Assembly: GCF_003751305.1 (NCBI RefSeq)
Contig: NZ_RJKV01000002.1
Span: 1,302,001 to 1,366,000, forward strand
Length of the DNA: 64,000 nucleotides
Reading direction: 5' to 3'
Source of the DNA: Stenotrophomonas rhizophila
GTDB lineage: Bacteria > Pseudomonadota > Gammaproteobacteria > Xanthomonadales > Xanthomonadaceae
The translations under genes were made by a program, and so were the position numbers. Positions 17,084-26,852 of the stretch are shown piece after piece. The notes under the pieces are model-generated. The model saw only the letters and a program-made list of their open reading frames with translations. It ran no database searches and had not been told where the DNA came from. Within the stretch, counting starts at the first letter, position 1, and the number at the start of each line of letters is the position of its first letter.

Positions 17084-19206
17084 GTCGGTTGGGTTCCGGA
17101 ATGCAGGCAAAGTTCGTGCTGGCGATGAGCGGCGCGATGCTGGTGGTGGTGGCCATCGTGGCGGTGGTGCTGGGGCGTCAGGCGACGATGCAGGGCGAGG
17201 TCCAGCACCTCAGCGGCAACGTCATCCATGACCTGTTCGACCGCAGCGTGCGCAGCCGGGGTGAGGCCTTGGCGCGCGAGCTGTCCGATGCGCTGGCCAA
17301 TCCGCTGTACTACAACGACCTGGAGCAGGTCGGCGCGCTGGTGCGCAACACCTCGCGGCAGCAGGTGGTGCGCTATGTGCTGGTGTTCGACGAGAACGGC
17401 CGGCTGATCCACGATGGCTCGGTGGACGTGCTCGAGTTCGGTCAGCCGATGCGCGATCCGCTGGCGAACGGTGCGGTCGGTGCGCGCGAGCTGGTCGTCC
17501 AGCAGTCGCCCAAGGTGCTCGACAACGCGATGCCGATCATGATCGGCAACCAGCGCATCGGCGGCGTCCGCGTGGGCATGGCGCTGGATGATGTCCAGGC
17601 GATGGAAAAGAAAGCCAACCAGACCCTGGGCGAGCGGCTGCAGCAGGTCGGCAAGCGGCATCTGGGCTGGCTGCTGCTGATGCTGGGACTGCTGGTCGGC
17701 ATTGGCGCAGTGGTGATCATCTATGTGCAGCGCACGCTGGTCACCCCGATCCGCTGGCTGGCCGGTGCCGCCCGCCAGATCGAGGCGGGCGACTACAACC
17801 TGCAGATGCGCCAGAGTCATCGCCAGGATGAAGTCGGCGAGCTGGTGCGGGCGTTCGGCCGGATGAGCCAGGCCATCGCCCGGCATGACCGTGAAGTGCG
17901 GCACATGGCCTATACCGACGCGCTGACCGGTCTTACCAACCGTCTGGCCTTCCGTGAGGCGCTGGATCACCGGCTGATGGCCGCGCGTGCGTCCGGGCAT
18001 CGCCTGGGGCTGCTGTTCGCCGACATGGATGACTTCAAGCGCGTCAATGACACGCTCGGCCATGAAGCCGGCGATGAAGCCCTGCTGCAGTTCGCCCAGC
18101 GCATCAGCGCCGCCGTCGCGCAGGCCGGAGGCGATGAGGCCTTGCTGGCGCGCTTCGGTGGCGATGAATTCGTGATCCTGATCGGTGAAGGTGATGTGGC
18201 CGCCCGCGCCCGCGAACTTGCCGAACTCCTGGTGCGCGAGCTGGGGCAGCCGCTGGTCGTGCAGGGCAGGGAGCTGTTCCTGGGCACCTCGATCGGTGTG
18301 ACCCTGTTCCCGGACGATGCCGCCGATGCCACCACGCTGCTCAAGAACGGCGACATCGCGATGTACCAGGCCAAGATGGCCGGTAAAAACTGTTACCGCT
18401 ACTACAGCCGCGCCATGGATCACGCCGTCGAGCGCCGCGTGCACATGGAGCAGGAGCTGCGCGGCGCCTGGGAGCGCGGCGAGCTGCGGCTGGCCTATCA
18501 GCCGATCTACCGGACCCGCGACCGTCGCATGGTTGGCGTGGAGGTGCTGCTGCGCTGGCAGCACCCGACCCTGGGCACGATTCCGCCTTCGGTGTTCATC
18601 GAAGTGGCCGAGCAGAGCGGCCTGATCGAAGTGATCGGTCCCAAGGTGCTGCGCGCCGCCTGTACCGAGGCGGTGCAGTGGCCGTCAGGTGCCGACGGCG
18701 AAGGCCTGTTCGTCTCGGTCAACGTGTCACCGCGCCAGCTGCGCGGTGGCGAACTGCCGACCCTGGTCGCCGACTGCCTGCGCGACACCGGGCTGCCGGC
18801 GTCGCGCCTGCATCTGGAGCTGACCGAAACGGCGGTGATCGGCGATGAAATGCTGGCCGCCGCATTGCTGGACAAGCTGCACCGGACGGGCGTGAAGGTC
18901 TGGCTGGATGATTTCGGCACCGGCTTCTCCGGCCTGAGCCACCTGCGCCAGGTGCCGGTGGACGGGGTCAAGATCGACAAGAGCTTCGTGGCCGACATGC
19001 AGCGTGACCCGGACGATCTGGCGTTGACCACGGCGATCATCGCCATGGCCCATGCGCTGGGGATCACCGTGGTGGCCGAAGGCATCGAGCAGGAAGTGCA
19101 GTTCGATCTGCTGGCCCAGCGCGGCTGCGACCTGGCCCAGGGCTACTGGTTGAGCCACCCGGTCAGCGCCACGGACGTGGTGCAGCTGCTCGAGGCCGGC
19201 AGCTGA
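17080..19206 (+). CDS. membrane GGDEF/EAL protein (c-di-GMP synthase/phosphodiesterase) with HAMP
   Basis: A 708-residue inner-membrane enzyme. TM1 ([21 protein letters not shown]) is followed by a periplasmic sensor region of about 160 residues, TM2 ([19 protein letters not shown]), a HAMP linker ([20 protein letters not shown]), GGDEF and EAL domains. The GGDEF motif is intact (RFGGDEFVI, near residue 360), with no RxxD inhibitory site before it. The EAL signature is EVL ([10 protein letters not shown], Glu near 488). The other EAL catalytic residues are kept: NVSPRQL, ELTET, DDFGTG, KIDKSF, EGIE and QGYW. Phosphodiesterase activity is therefore possible. It is coupled to the PhnD-like gene, recalling binding-protein/c-di-GMP pairs such as NspS-MbaA. 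Confidence 0.92.
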   Translation: MSRLGSGMQAKFVLAMSGAMLVVVAIVAVVLGRQATMQGEVQHLSGNVIHDLFDRSVRSRGEALARELSDALANPLYYNDLEQVGALVRNTSRQQVVRYVLVFDENGRLIHDGSVDVLEFGQPMRDPLANGAVGARELVVQQSPKVLDNAMPIMIGNQRIGGVRVGMALDDVQAMEKKANQTLGERLQQVGKRHLGWLLLMLGLLVGIGAVVIIYVQRTLVTPIRWLAGAARQIEAGDYNLQMRQSHRQDEVGELVRAFGRMSQAIARHDREVRHMAYTDALTGLTNRLAFREALDHRLMAARASGHRLGLLFADMDDFKRVNDTLGHEAGDEALLQFAQRISAAVAQAGGDEALLARFGGDEFVILIGEGDVAARARELAELLVRELGQPLVVQGRELFLGTSIGVTLFPDDAADATTLLKNGDIAMYQAKMAGKNCYRYYSRAMDHAVERRVHMEQELRGAWERGELRLAYQPIYRTRDRRMVGVEVLLRWQHPTLGTIPPSVFIEVAEQSGLIEVIGPKVLRAACTEAVQWPSGADGEGLFVSVNVSPRQLRGGELPTLVADCLRDTGLPASRLHLELTETAVIGDEMLAAALLDKLHRTGVKVWLDDFGTGFSGLSHLRQVPVDGVKIDKSFVADMQRDPDDLALTTAIIAMAHALGITVVAEGIEQEVQFDLLAQRGCDLAQGYWLSHPVSATDVVQLLEAGS

Positions 19207-19208
19207 CG

Positions 19209-20237
19209 CTAGACCGGGCGCTTACTGCTGTCGCCGGAGATCTCGCGGACCAGCTTGGGGACCAGGTAGCCGGACAGGCGTGCGGTCAGCTGTGCATGCA
19301 GGTCCTTGGCGGTGTCGTCGGCCACTTCGAAATGGGCGACACCTTCGACCCGGTCCACCTGATACAGGTAATAGGGCAGTACGCCCGCCGCGAAACTGCG
19401 CTCGCTCAACGCCTGCAGCGCCTCGATCGAATCGTTGACCCCGCGCAGCAGCACGGCCTGGTTGAGCAGGGTGGCGCCGGCCGCGCGCAGGCGCGCCATC
19501 GCAGCGTCCACGGTCGCATCGAATTCGTTGGCGTGGTTGGCATGGATCACGAACGCCACCGGCCACGGCAGCAAGGCGATCCACTGCACCAGCTCCTCAT
19601 CCACGCGCTCGGGCAGGACCACGGGCAGACGGCTGTGGATGCGCAGGCGGCGCAGGTGCGGAATCTGCTTGAGGGCCTGGGTCAGCTCCACCAGCTTGTG
19701 GGTCGCCAGCGACAGCGGGTCGCCGCCGGACAGGATCACCTCGTCGATGTCCGGGTCCTGCGCGATCGCATCGACCGCATCGCGCCAGCCTTCGCGGGCC
19801 GCGTTCTCGGTGCCGTAGTCGAAATGGCGGCGGAAACAGTACCGGCAGTTGATCGCGCAGCTGCCGGTGGTGACCAGCAGGGCACGGCCACGGTACTTCT
19901 GGATGACCCCGGTGGCCTTCTTGGCCGCGCCATCGCCGACCGCGTCCAGGCTGAAGCCGGGCACGACCTTCAGCTCGTCGGTGATCGGCAGGACCTGGCG
20001 GAGCAGGGGATCATGCCGGTCGCCATGGCGCATCCGCGCCGCGAAGCCCTGCGGCACGCGCACTGCGAACTGGCTGGCCGCCTCGTCAGAGACCCCCAGT
20101 GCCACCGGATCCAGCCCCAGCTGCCGAAGCAGCTCGCGGGGGTCGCGGATCGCCTCGCGCCACCGTTGCTGCCAGCGGACGGGGGCGGCCAGGGGCGTGG
20201 CGGAAAGCTGCATGGAATGGGGGCCTGCGGTTATCAT
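19209..20237 (-). CDS. epmB: EF-P beta-lysylation protein EpmB (lysine 2,3-aminomutase type)
   Basis: A 342-residue radical-SAM, PLP-dependent aminomutase that converts lysine to (R)-beta-lysine for modification of elongation factor P. The SAM cluster motif reads [12 protein letters not shown] (CxxxCxxC). The GGDPL motif ([14 protein letters not shown]) and the PLP-lysine region near the C-terminus are present. It is divergent from efp, the classical pairing; EpmA, the ligase, is not in the window. An alternative start is ATG 20213 ([10 protein letters not shown]). The stop is 2 nt from the stop of the convergent GGDEF/EAL gene. Confidence 0.93.
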   Translation of the reverse strand: MITAGPHSMQLSATPLAAPVRWQQRWREAIRDPRELLRQLGLDPVALGVSDEAASQFAVRVPQGFAARMRHGDRHDPLLRQVLPITDELKVVPGFSLDAVGDGAAKKATGVIQKYRGRALLVTTGSCAINCRYCFRRHFDYGTENAAREGWRDAVDAIAQDPDIDEVILSGGDPLSLATHKLVELTQALKQIPHLRRLRIHSRLPVVLPERVDEELVQWIALLPWPVAFVIHANHANEFDATVDAAMARLRAAGATLLNQAVLLRGVNDSIEALQALSERSFAAGVLPYYLYQVDRVEGVAHFEVADDTAKDLHAQLTARLSGYLVPKLVREISGDSSKRPV

Positions 20238-20339
20238 GTGGGTCAGAAATATCGAGTCACCCCACCGGTGTCGGTGGGATTTCCCATTCTATCCGGCTCG
20301 CCGCGCCTGCGCGGCGTTTGCCCATTCAGGAGTTTCAGC

Positions 20340-20909
20340 ATGGCCACTGTTGGCATGAACGATGTCAAGAACGGGATGAAGATCCTGATCAACAACGAAC
20401 CGGCCGTCATCACTGAGACCGAGTACGTCAAGCCGGGCAAGGGCCAGGCCTTCACCCGCATGAAGTACCGCTTCATCAAGTCGGGCCGCGTGGTCGAAAT
20501 GACCATGAAGGCGACCGATGACGTGGAGAAGGCCGATGTTGTCGATACCAACATGGACTTCATGTACAGCGATGGCGAGTTCTGGCACTTCATGGACCCG
20601 GAAACCTTCGAGCAGGTCCAGGCCACCAAGGCCGGCATGGGCGGTGCTGACAAGTGGCTGAAGGGCGAGGAAGTCTGCATCGTGACGCTGTGGAACGGCG
20701 AGCCGATCTTCGTGCAGCCGCCGAACTTCGTGGAACTGAAGATCACCGAAACCGATCCGGGCGTCCGTGGCGACACCTCGGGCGGCGGCGGCAAGCCGGC
20801 CACCCTGGAAACCGGCGCCGTGGTCCGCGTGCCGCTGTTCGTCAACCAGGATGAAATCATCAAGGTCGACACCCGCTCGGGCGAATACTCCGCACGCGCA
20901 GGCAAGTAA
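20340..20909 (+). CDS. efp: elongation factor P
   Basis: A 189-residue translation factor that relieves ribosome stalling at polyproline. It has three beta-barrel domains. The modification site is Lys34 in VKPGKGQAF, the same position as the beta-lysylated residue of E. coli EF-P, which matches the presence of epmB next door. The C-terminal signature [25 protein letters not shown] is complete. A much longer open frame upstream (from 19296) is an antisense shadow of epmB; AGGAG at 20328-20332 supports ATG 20340. Confidence 0.97.
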   Translation: MATVGMNDVKNGMKILINNEPAVITETEYVKPGKGQAFTRMKYRFIKSGRVVEMTMKATDDVEKADVVDTNMDFMYSDGEFWHFMDPETFEQVQATKAGMGGADKWLKGEEVCIVTLWNGEPIFVQPPNFVELKITETDPGVRGDTSGGGGKPATLETGAVVRVPLFVNQDEIIKVDTRSGEYSARAGK

Positions 20910-20943
20910 TCCGGGTGCGCGGCAGCGCATTCGCGCTGGCGCT

Positions 20944-20970
20944 CCCACGATCCGCGCCGCGGATCGTGGG
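20944..20970. repeat. 27-bp near-perfect palindrome (13-bp arms, 1-nt centre)
   Basis: CCCACGATCCGCG-C-CGCGGATCGTGGG lies 35 nt after efp. A smaller CCCCTGA-C-TCAGGGG palindrome follows at 21011-21025, with GCCGC-TTC-GCGGC before it. There is no T-tract, so it is more likely a REP-type element or transcript-end stabiliser than a simple terminator. Confidence 0.7.
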
Positions 20971-21135
20971 CCCAACTCACCAGCATCCACACCCCGCCGC
21001 TTCGCGGCCGCCCCTGACTCAGGGGCCAGTCCTCCAGAAGCATCGCGGTAGCCGTCCAGCATGGGACCGGTCTTCTGAAGGTTCGAGGTAGGCCCTGCCG
21101 TAGGCTGACCTGTTTCTCCAGCAAAGTGAGCCCGC

Positions 21136-22479
21136 ATGACCGACACCGCCCGCATTCCCGAAGCCTGTGACCTGTTGATCGAAGCCGGTTACGTGGTCCC
21201 GATTGAACCGCATGCGGTGGTGCTGGAAGACCATGCCGTGGCCGTGCGTGGCAGTGAGATCATCGCGATCCTGCCGCGTGCGCAAGCGCGGGAGCGCTTT
21301 GCGCCCAAGCAGACCGTGTCCCGCCCGGACGCGGCACTGATGCCGGGTCTGGTCAACGCGCATACGCACAATCCCATGACCCTGCTGCGGGGCGTCGCCG
21401 ACGACCTGCCGCTGATGGTCTGGCTGCAGCAGCACATCTGGCCGGTGGAAGCGGCGGTGATCGGCCCGGAGTTCGTGGCCGACGGCACCACCCTGGCGAT
21501 CGCCGAGATGCTGCGCGGCGGTACCACCTGCGCCAACGAAAACTACTTCTTCTCCGACGTCCAGGCCGCCGTCTACAAGCAGCACGGGTTCCGTGCGCTG
21601 GTCGGTGCGGTGATCATCGATTTCCCGACCGCCTGGGCCAAGACCGATGACGAGTACTTCGCCAAGGCCGGCGAGCTTCACGACCAGTGGCGCAACGATC
21701 CGCTGATCGGCACCTCGTTCGCCCCGCACGCGCCGTACACCGTCAACGACGCGAACTTCGAACGCGTGCGCATGCTGTCCGACCAGCTGGACATGCAGGT
21801 GCACCTGCACACGCATGAAACCGCGCAGGAAATCAGCGACTCGATAAAGCTGCATGGCCAGCGTCCGCTGGCGCGTCTGGACCGGCTCGGCCTGGTCAAC
21901 GACCGCCTGATCGCGGTGCACATGACCCAGCTGACCGAAGCCGAAATCCACCTGTGCGCCGAGCGCGGCGTCAGCGTGGTGCACTGCCCGGAATCCAACC
22001 TCAAGCTGGCCTCCGGGTTCTGCCCGGCCTGCGCGCTGCAGCGCGCAGGTGTGAACCTGGCGATCGGCACGGACGGCTGCGCCAGCAACAACGACCTGGA
22101 CATGTTCAGCGAGAACCGCACCGCGGCGATCCTGGCCAAGGCCGTGGCCAACGACGCCACCGCGCTGGACGCGGCCACCACGCTGCGTGCGGCCACCCTG
22201 GGCGGCGCACGCGCGCTGGGTTTCGGTGACCGTATCGGCTCGATCGAGGTCGGCAAGCAGGCCGATCTGGTCTGCGTGGATCTCTCCGCGCTGGAAACCC
22301 AACCGCTGCACCATGTGCTCTCGCAGCTTGTCTACGCCGCCGGCCGCCACCAGGTCAGCGATGTCTGGATCGCCGGCCAGCCCAAGCTGGTCCAGCGCGA
22401 ACTGGTCGGCATGGACACCGCCGCGATCGTCGCCAACGCCCGCCAGTGGCGCGAGCGTATCCGACACATCCGTGCTTGA
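21136..22479 (+). CDS. mtaD: TRZ/ATZ family amidohydrolase, probable 5'-methylthioadenosine/S-adenosylhomocysteine deaminase
   Basis: A 447-residue amidohydrolase that probably deaminates methylthioadenosine or S-adenosylhomocysteine. Metal-binding motifs are [10 protein letters not shown] near the N-terminus, [31 protein letters not shown] and [14 protein letters not shown]. They form the mononuclear metal site of the ATZ/MTA deaminase branch. The gene precedes ubiG and the gph/mupP-type phosphatase, the same order as in pseudomonads. The exact substrate cannot be read from sequence; guanine deaminase-like or chlorohydrolase-like activities are alternatives. Confidence 0.85.
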   Translation: MTDTARIPEACDLLIEAGYVVPIEPHAVVLEDHAVAVRGSEIIAILPRAQARERFAPKQTVSRPDAALMPGLVNAHTHNPMTLLRGVADDLPLMVWLQQHIWPVEAAVIGPEFVADGTTLAIAEMLRGGTTCANENYFFSDVQAAVYKQHGFRALVGAVIIDFPTAWAKTDDEYFAKAGELHDQWRNDPLIGTSFAPHAPYTVNDANFERVRMLSDQLDMQVHLHTHETAQEISDSIKLHGQRPLARLDRLGLVNDRLIAVHMTQLTEAEIHLCAERGVSVVHCPESNLKLASGFCPACALQRAGVNLAIGTDGCASNNDLDMFSENRTAAILAKAVANDATALDAATTLRAATLGGARALGFGDRIGSIEVGKQADLVCVDLSALETQPLHHVLSQLVYAAGRHQVSDVWIAGQPKLVQRELVGMDTAAIVANARQWRERIRHIRA

Positions 22480-22495
22480 TGCATCAAGGATCCCC

Positions 22496-23227
22496 ATGAA
22501 CACCCCCCATGCTTCCACCAATTTCGATCAGGCCGAACTGGACAAGTTCGCCGCGCTCGCCAACCGCTGGTGGGACGTCGATGGCCCGCAGAAGCCGCTG
22601 CATGCGTTGAACCCGGTGCGCCTGCAGTACGTCGCCCAGCGCGTCACCCTGCGCGGCGCCCGCGTACTTGATATCGGCTGCGGTGGCGGCCTGCTCAGCG
22701 AAGCGCTGGCCAAGGAAGGCGCGGACGTCACCGCGATCGACCTGGCCCCGGAACTGGTCAAGGTCGCCCGCCTGCACGGGCTGGAGTCGGGCGTCACGGT
22801 CGACTACCGCGTGCAGGCCGCGGAAGACCTGGCCGCCGAACAGCCGGGCAGCTTCGATGTGGTGACCTGCATGGAAATGCTCGAGCATGTGCCGGACCCG
22901 GGCGCGATCATCGCCGCCTGCCACCGTCTGCTCAAGCCGGGCGGCCAGCTGTTCCTGTCGACCGTGAACCGCACCCCGGCCGCGTTCGCCGTGGCGATCG
23001 TCGGTGCCGAATACGTGGCGCGGCTGCTGCCCAAGGGCACGCACCACTACCAGGATTTCATCAAGCCGGCCGAGCTGGGCAAGTGGCTGCGTGAGGCTGA
23101 TTTCAACCTGCGCGATGTCAGTGGCATGGCCTATGAGCCGTGGCGCAACCGTGCCCGCCTGAGCACGCGCACCGACATCAATTACCTGGCCCACGCGGTC
23201 AAGCCGGACGACGCGGCACGTGTCTGA
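22496..23227 (+). CDS. ubiG: ubiquinone biosynthesis O-methyltransferase UbiG
   Basis: A 243-residue AdoMet-dependent enzyme that performs both O-methylations in ubiquinone synthesis. UbiG hallmarks: [18 protein letters not shown] at the N-terminus, the motif [30 protein letters not shown], and [13 protein letters not shown]. The membrane-association region [15 protein letters not shown] is also present. The true start is ATG 22496; the frame extending into mtaD is a shadow. The last 8 nt overlap the start of the phosphatase gene. Confidence 0.96.
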   Translation: MNTPHASTNFDQAELDKFAALANRWWDVDGPQKPLHALNPVRLQYVAQRVTLRGARVLDIGCGGGLLSEALAKEGADVTAIDLAPELVKVARLHGLESGVTVDYRVQAAEDLAAEQPGSFDVVTCMEMLEHVPDPGAIIAACHRLLKPGGQLFLSTVNRTPAAFAVAIVGAEYVARLLPKGTHHYQDFIKPAELGKWLREADFNLRDVSGMAYEPWRNRARLSTRTDINYLAHAVKPDDAARV

Positions 23228-23903
23228 GTTCAGTTTCCCGCCGGCGGTGCTGTTCGATCTGGACGGCACCCTGCTGGACAGCGCACCGGACATGCTGGCC
23301 ACCGCCAACGCGATGCTGGCCGCGCGCGGGCGCGCGCCGATCACCCTGGGCGCGCTGCGCCCGGTGGTCTCCAAAGGCTCGCGTGCGATGGTCTCGGTAG
23401 CGTTTCCCGAGTTGGGGCAGGCCGAGCGTGATGCGCTGGTGCCGGAGTTCCTGGCGCGCTACGAAGGCCTGATCGGCCAGCATGCCGTGCTGTTCGATGG
23501 CATCGCCGGCATGCTCGACGCGCTCGATGCGGCCGGCTGCGCGTGGGGCATCGTCACCAACAAGCCCGAGTATCTGGCCCGGCTGATCGTGCCGCAGCTG
23601 GGCTGGGAACAGCGCTGCAAGGTGCTGATCGGCGGCGACACCCTGGCCCAGCGCAAGCCGCATCCACTGCCGCTGTTGGCCGCCGCCGAGCGCATGGGGA
23701 TCGCCCCGGGCACCTGCATCTACGTGGGCGATGACGAGCGCGACATCGTCGCCGCCAACGCCGCGGGCATGGCCTCGGTCGCCGCGCTGTGGGGCTATCG
23801 GCTCGATGCCGACGATCCCATGGCCTGGGGCGCCGATACGCTGACCGCACGTCCCGAACACCTGCAACATGCCAAGGCGTGGCCGCTTCCGCGCACGCTC
23901 TAG
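23220..23903 (+). CDS. gph: HAD-family phosphatase (Gph/MupP-like)
   Basis: A 227-residue HAD hydrolase with motif [16 protein letters not shown], motif [13 protein letters not shown], the motif III lysine ([11 protein letters not shown]) and motif [18 protein letters not shown]. Sequence alone would give phosphoglycolate phosphatase. However, the position directly after ubiG, with mtaD before it, is that of MupP in Pseudomonas, the N-acetylmuramic acid 6-phosphate phosphatase of the peptidoglycan-recycling (AmgK-MurU) bypass. The GTG start at 23220 overlaps ubiG by 8 nt, implying translational coupling. Confidence 0.88.
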   Translation: MSEFSFPPAVLFDLDGTLLDSAPDMLATANAMLAARGRAPITLGALRPVVSKGSRAMVSVAFPELGQAERDALVPEFLARYEGLIGQHAVLFDGIAGMLDALDAAGCAWGIVTNKPEYLARLIVPQLGWEQRCKVLIGGDTLAQRKPHPLPLLAAAERMGIAPGTCIYVGDDERDIVAANAAGMASVAALWGYRLDADDPMAWGADTLTARPEHLQHAKAWPLPRTL

Positions 23904-23921
23904 CCTTTCAAGGAATACACC

Positions 23922-24629
23922 GTGAGTACTCCCAGCGCCCTGGACAGTTTCCTGGACAAGTGGCGGACCCGTTGGCCCGAGTGGCAGGTGGCCGAACGCT
24001 TCGTGCCCGAGAACCAGCGCACCCTGGTGGTGGCGTGGTTCTCGCTGCTGCAGGAGTTCGACGACATCCTCAATACTGCCGGCGACCCGATGCCCTCCGA
24101 TGCCAAACTGGCGTGGTGGGGCGAAGAGCTGCGCAGCTGGTCCGCACAGCGCTCGCGCCATCCGCTGGGCCGCGTGCTCGAGCCGGTGCGCGCGCCGTGG
24201 GCGCAGCTGGCCGAGACGCTGCCGGATCTGATCGAAGCGCGTGCGGTGCCGGTCGATCCGGCGCAGGCGCTGCGCTCGCTGCAGGCGTATGCGGCCGCTG
24301 TGGCCGCGGTCGAGGCGGTGATGTTCGATACCCCGGCGCGTGGCGATGTCGCCACCCCGGTGCTGGTGCAGACCCTGGCCCAGCGCCTGCATGAGAGTGG
24401 CGTCGCGGCGATTCCGCGTTCGCTGCTGGCCGAGGATGACACTGCCGCGCCGGGCCGGTGGGCGCAGCAGCTGCTGGCCAAGTGGCCGGCCCGGGTTGCC
24501 GGCCCGCGTCCGCGCCGCCTGTACGCTGCGCTGGCCCGTGCCCGCCAGCAGACCTGGGCTCAGGACCGCCAGTACCAGGCCACGCCGATGCGGACGCTGT
24601 GGCTTACCTGGTGGGCTGCGCGAGGCTGA
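23922..24629 (+). CDS. squalene/phytoene synthase-fold protein (divergent)
   Basis: A 235-residue, tryptophan-rich, all-alpha protein. The segment LLQEFDDILNTAGDPMPSDAKLAWWGEELRSW resembles helix C and the following helix of the squalene/phytoene synthase family, in which DDI and LxWWxxEL recur. The second aspartate-rich motif for prenyl-diphosphate binding is not apparent. Catalysis of head-to-head prenyl condensation is therefore doubtful, and it may be an NDUFAF6-like non-catalytic relative. It follows the phosphatase by 18 nt on the same strand. Confidence 0.6.
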   Translation: MSTPSALDSFLDKWRTRWPEWQVAERFVPENQRTLVVAWFSLLQEFDDILNTAGDPMPSDAKLAWWGEELRSWSAQRSRHPLGRVLEPVRAPWAQLAETLPDLIEARAVPVDPAQALRSLQAYAAAVAAVEAVMFDTPARGDVATPVLVQTLAQRLHESGVAAIPRSLLAEDDTAAPGRWAQQLLAKWPARVAGPRPRRLYAALARARQQTWAQDRQYQATPMRTLWLTWWAARG

Positions 24630-24635
24630 GCGTGC

Positions 24636-24656
24636 GTGCCGGCCAGCGGCCGGCAC
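24636..24656. repeat. SMAG-like palindrome between convergent genes
   Basis: GTGCCGGCC-AGC-GGCCGGCAC is a 9-bp perfect stem. It fills the 31-nt gap between two convergent genes, so it probably serves as their transcript 3' end. The GTAG head is degenerate (GGAG on the minus strand). Confidence 0.7.
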
Positions 24657-24660
24657 TCCG

Positions 24661-25506
24661 TTACTTGCCGCGTTCCAGCACCAGCAGCGGGTCGATGCGG
24701 GTATCGAACCAGTTCATGCCCCAGTGCAGATGCGGGCCGGTCGCGCGACCGGTCGCCCCGACAGCGGCGATCACCTGACCCTGCTCGACGCGGTCGCCGA
24801 CGTTCACGTCGATGCGCGACAGGTGCAGGAAATTCGAACTGATCCCGAAGCCGTGATCCAGCAGCAGCGTGCCGCCGGTCAGATACAGGTCCGGGCCCGC
24901 GAAGGTGACCACCCCTGCCGCCGGTGCCTTCACCGGGGTGCCGGTGGGCACCGCGATGTCCATGCCGGAGTGGCCCGAACCGGGTTGGCCGTTATAGACG
25001 CGCGCATTGCCGAAGCGTCCGCTGATGCGGCCCTGCACCGGCCAGATGAAGGCCTGTGCGAAGTCGGCGCGATTGTCATCGCGGGCACGCGCGGCGGTGA
25101 CCTGCGCCTGCTCACGCTTGATCCGCTCGGCAATCGCCGGCGGCGGATTGACCGTCTTCGGCGGCACGCCGTTGACGCGCTCGGTCGGCCAGTCGCGCGG
25201 GGTGACCGCGACACTGACCGTTTCACTGCCGCCGTCCGGGCGCGTCACCTGCACCTGCAGCGGACCTTTCTCATCGCGGCCGATACCGAACACCACGCTG
25301 CCGTACCCGCTCACGCGCAGGGTGCGGCCGCCGTACTTCACGACGCTGCCGGCCGGCACCTTGCCGATCACCATCGCGCCCTGCGAGGCGCTGGCCGGAA
25401 ACACCACGCGCGCATCGGCCTGGGCCACGGCGGGCGAGGGCAGTAGACTGCCCATCGCCACGACGCCTGCGGCCGCCAGGGCCGCGCTCAACACCCGTGC
25501 CCGCAT
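24661..25506 (-). CDS. M23 (LytM) family metallopeptidase
   Basis: A 281-residue secreted peptidoglycan endopeptidase. A signal peptide (VLSAALAAAGVVAMGSLLPSPAVAQ) is followed by an N-terminal beta-rich region (about 30-115) and a lysine/arginine-rich connector. The C-terminal LytM domain has GHSGMDIAVPTGTPV (HxxxD), LLLDHGFGISSNFLHLS and TGPHLHWGM (HxH), so all zinc ligands are present and the enzyme should be active. ATG at 25506 overlaps the pyrC stop by one base; the frame upstream of it is not signal-like. Confidence 0.9.
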   Translation of the reverse strand: MRARVLSAALAAAGVVAMGSLLPSPAVAQADARVVFPASASQGAMVIGKVPAGSVVKYGGRTLRVSGYGSVVFGIGRDEKGPLQVQVTRPDGGSETVSVAVTPRDWPTERVNGVPPKTVNPPPAIAERIKREQAQVTAARARDDNRADFAQAFIWPVQGRISGRFGNARVYNGQPGSGHSGMDIAVPTGTPVKAPAAGVVTFAGPDLYLTGGTLLLDHGFGISSNFLHLSRIDVNVGDRVEQGQVIAAVGATGRATGPHLHWGMNWFDTRIDPLLVLERGK

Positions 25507-26852
25507 CAGCGGTCGAAGCTCATGCGCTGGCCGTTCGGCGAACCCACCAGCTTCTCGCCATCCCACGCCAGCTGCCCGTTGACCCAGGTCGAGGCGATGC
25601 GCGAACGGAAGGTGGTGCCCTCAAACGGCGACCAGCCGCACTTGGACAGCACGTCTTCGCGCTTGACGGTGAAGGGCACATCTTCGACCAGCACCAGATC
25701 GGCGAAGTAGCCTTCGCGCAGGTAGCCACGCTGACTGACGTCGAACAGCTGCGCCGGCGCGTGCGCGAACTTCTGCACGACCTGGGTGATCTCCAGCTTG
25801 CCTTCGTGCACCAGTTCCAGCGCGGCGACCAGCGCGTACTGCACCAGCGGCAGGCCGGACGGCGCCTGTGCATAGGGCTTCTGTTTTTCTTCCCAGGTGT
25901 GCGGCGCATGATCGGTGGCGAGTACGTCGATCACGTCATCGGCCACGGCGCGGGTCAGCGCTTCGCGGTCGCTGGCTTCCTTGATCGCCGGGTTGCACTT
26001 GATCAGGTTGCCCAACCGCGCGTAATCGCTGCGGTCGAAACGCAGGAAGTGGATGCAGGTCTCGGCGGTGATCTGCTTGCGGCTGCCATCGGCGCGGATC
26101 AGCGGGCCGCGCTCGAACAGGGCCAGCTCATCGGCGGTGGAGATGTGCAGCACATGCAGGCGGGTCCCGTGCTTCTTCGCCAGCGAGACGGCCAGCTCGG
26201 ACGACTTCAGGCAGGCCTCGCGCGAGCGGATGTCCGGGTGCTGTTCGGCACTCAGGGAATCGCCGTACTTTTCGGCGTACTCCTTGGCCTTGGCATCGAT
26301 CATCGGCGTGTCTTCGCAGTGCGTGATGATCGGCGTGGGCGCGTCGCGGAAGATCGCGTCGAGCGTTTCCGGGTTGTCGACCAGCATGTTGCCGGTGGAG
26401 GCACCCATGAACACCTTGATGCCCGGCGCGGTCTTGGGATCCAGCGACTGGATGTGGGCCAGGTTGTCGTTGCTGGCGCCCATGTAGAAGCCGTAGTTGG
26501 CGCGTGCGCGGCCGGCGGCGGCATCGTATTTGGACTGCAGGATCTCGGCGTTGAGCGTGGGCGGGTTGGTGTTGGGCATGTCCATGAAGCTGGTCAGGCC
26601 CCCGGCGACGGCCGCGGCCGATTCGGTCGCGATGTCGCCCTTGTGGGTCAAGCCGGGCTCACGGAAATGGACCTGGTCGTCGATCATGCCCGGCAGCAGC
26701 CAGCGGCCGGCGGCGTCGACCACGGTTTCGCCGGGGCGGGCCTCCAGGCCGGGACCGATCTGCGCGATGCGGCCATCTTCGATGCGCAGGTCACCCTGGG
26801 TGATGATGCCTTCGTTGACCAGGCGGGCGTTGACGATGAGCGTGGAGGACAT
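25506..26852 (-). CDS. pyrC: dihydroorotase
   Basis: A 448-residue zinc amidohydrolase that interconverts carbamoyl aspartate and dihydroorotate in pyrimidine synthesis. The motif IDDQVHFREPGLTHKGD carries the HxR metal site. MDMPNTNPPTL, THCEDTPMI, LHVLHISTADELALF and LATDHAPHTWEEK follow. Length and motifs fit the long class I/allantoinase-like dihydroorotases used by xanthomonads rather than the 350-residue E. coli PyrC. yidD is immediately upstream and the M23 peptidase immediately downstream, on the same strand. Confidence 0.93.
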   Translation of the reverse strand: MSSTLIVNARLVNEGIITQGDLRIEDGRIAQIGPGLEARPGETVVDAAGRWLLPGMIDDQVHFREPGLTHKGDIATESAAAVAGGLTSFMDMPNTNPPTLNAEILQSKYDAAAGRARANYGFYMGASNDNLAHIQSLDPKTAPGIKVFMGASTGNMLVDNPETLDAIFRDAPTPIITHCEDTPMIDAKAKEYAEKYGDSLSAEQHPDIRSREACLKSSELAVSLAKKHGTRLHVLHISTADELALFERGPLIRADGSRKQITAETCIHFLRFDRSDYARLGNLIKCNPAIKEASDREALTRAVADDVIDVLATDHAPHTWEEKQKPYAQAPSGLPLVQYALVAALELVHEGKLEITQVVQKFAHAPAQLFDVSQRGYLREGYFADLVLVEDVPFTVKREDVLSKCGWSPFEGTTFRSRIASTWVNGQLAWDGEKLVGSPNGQRMSFDR

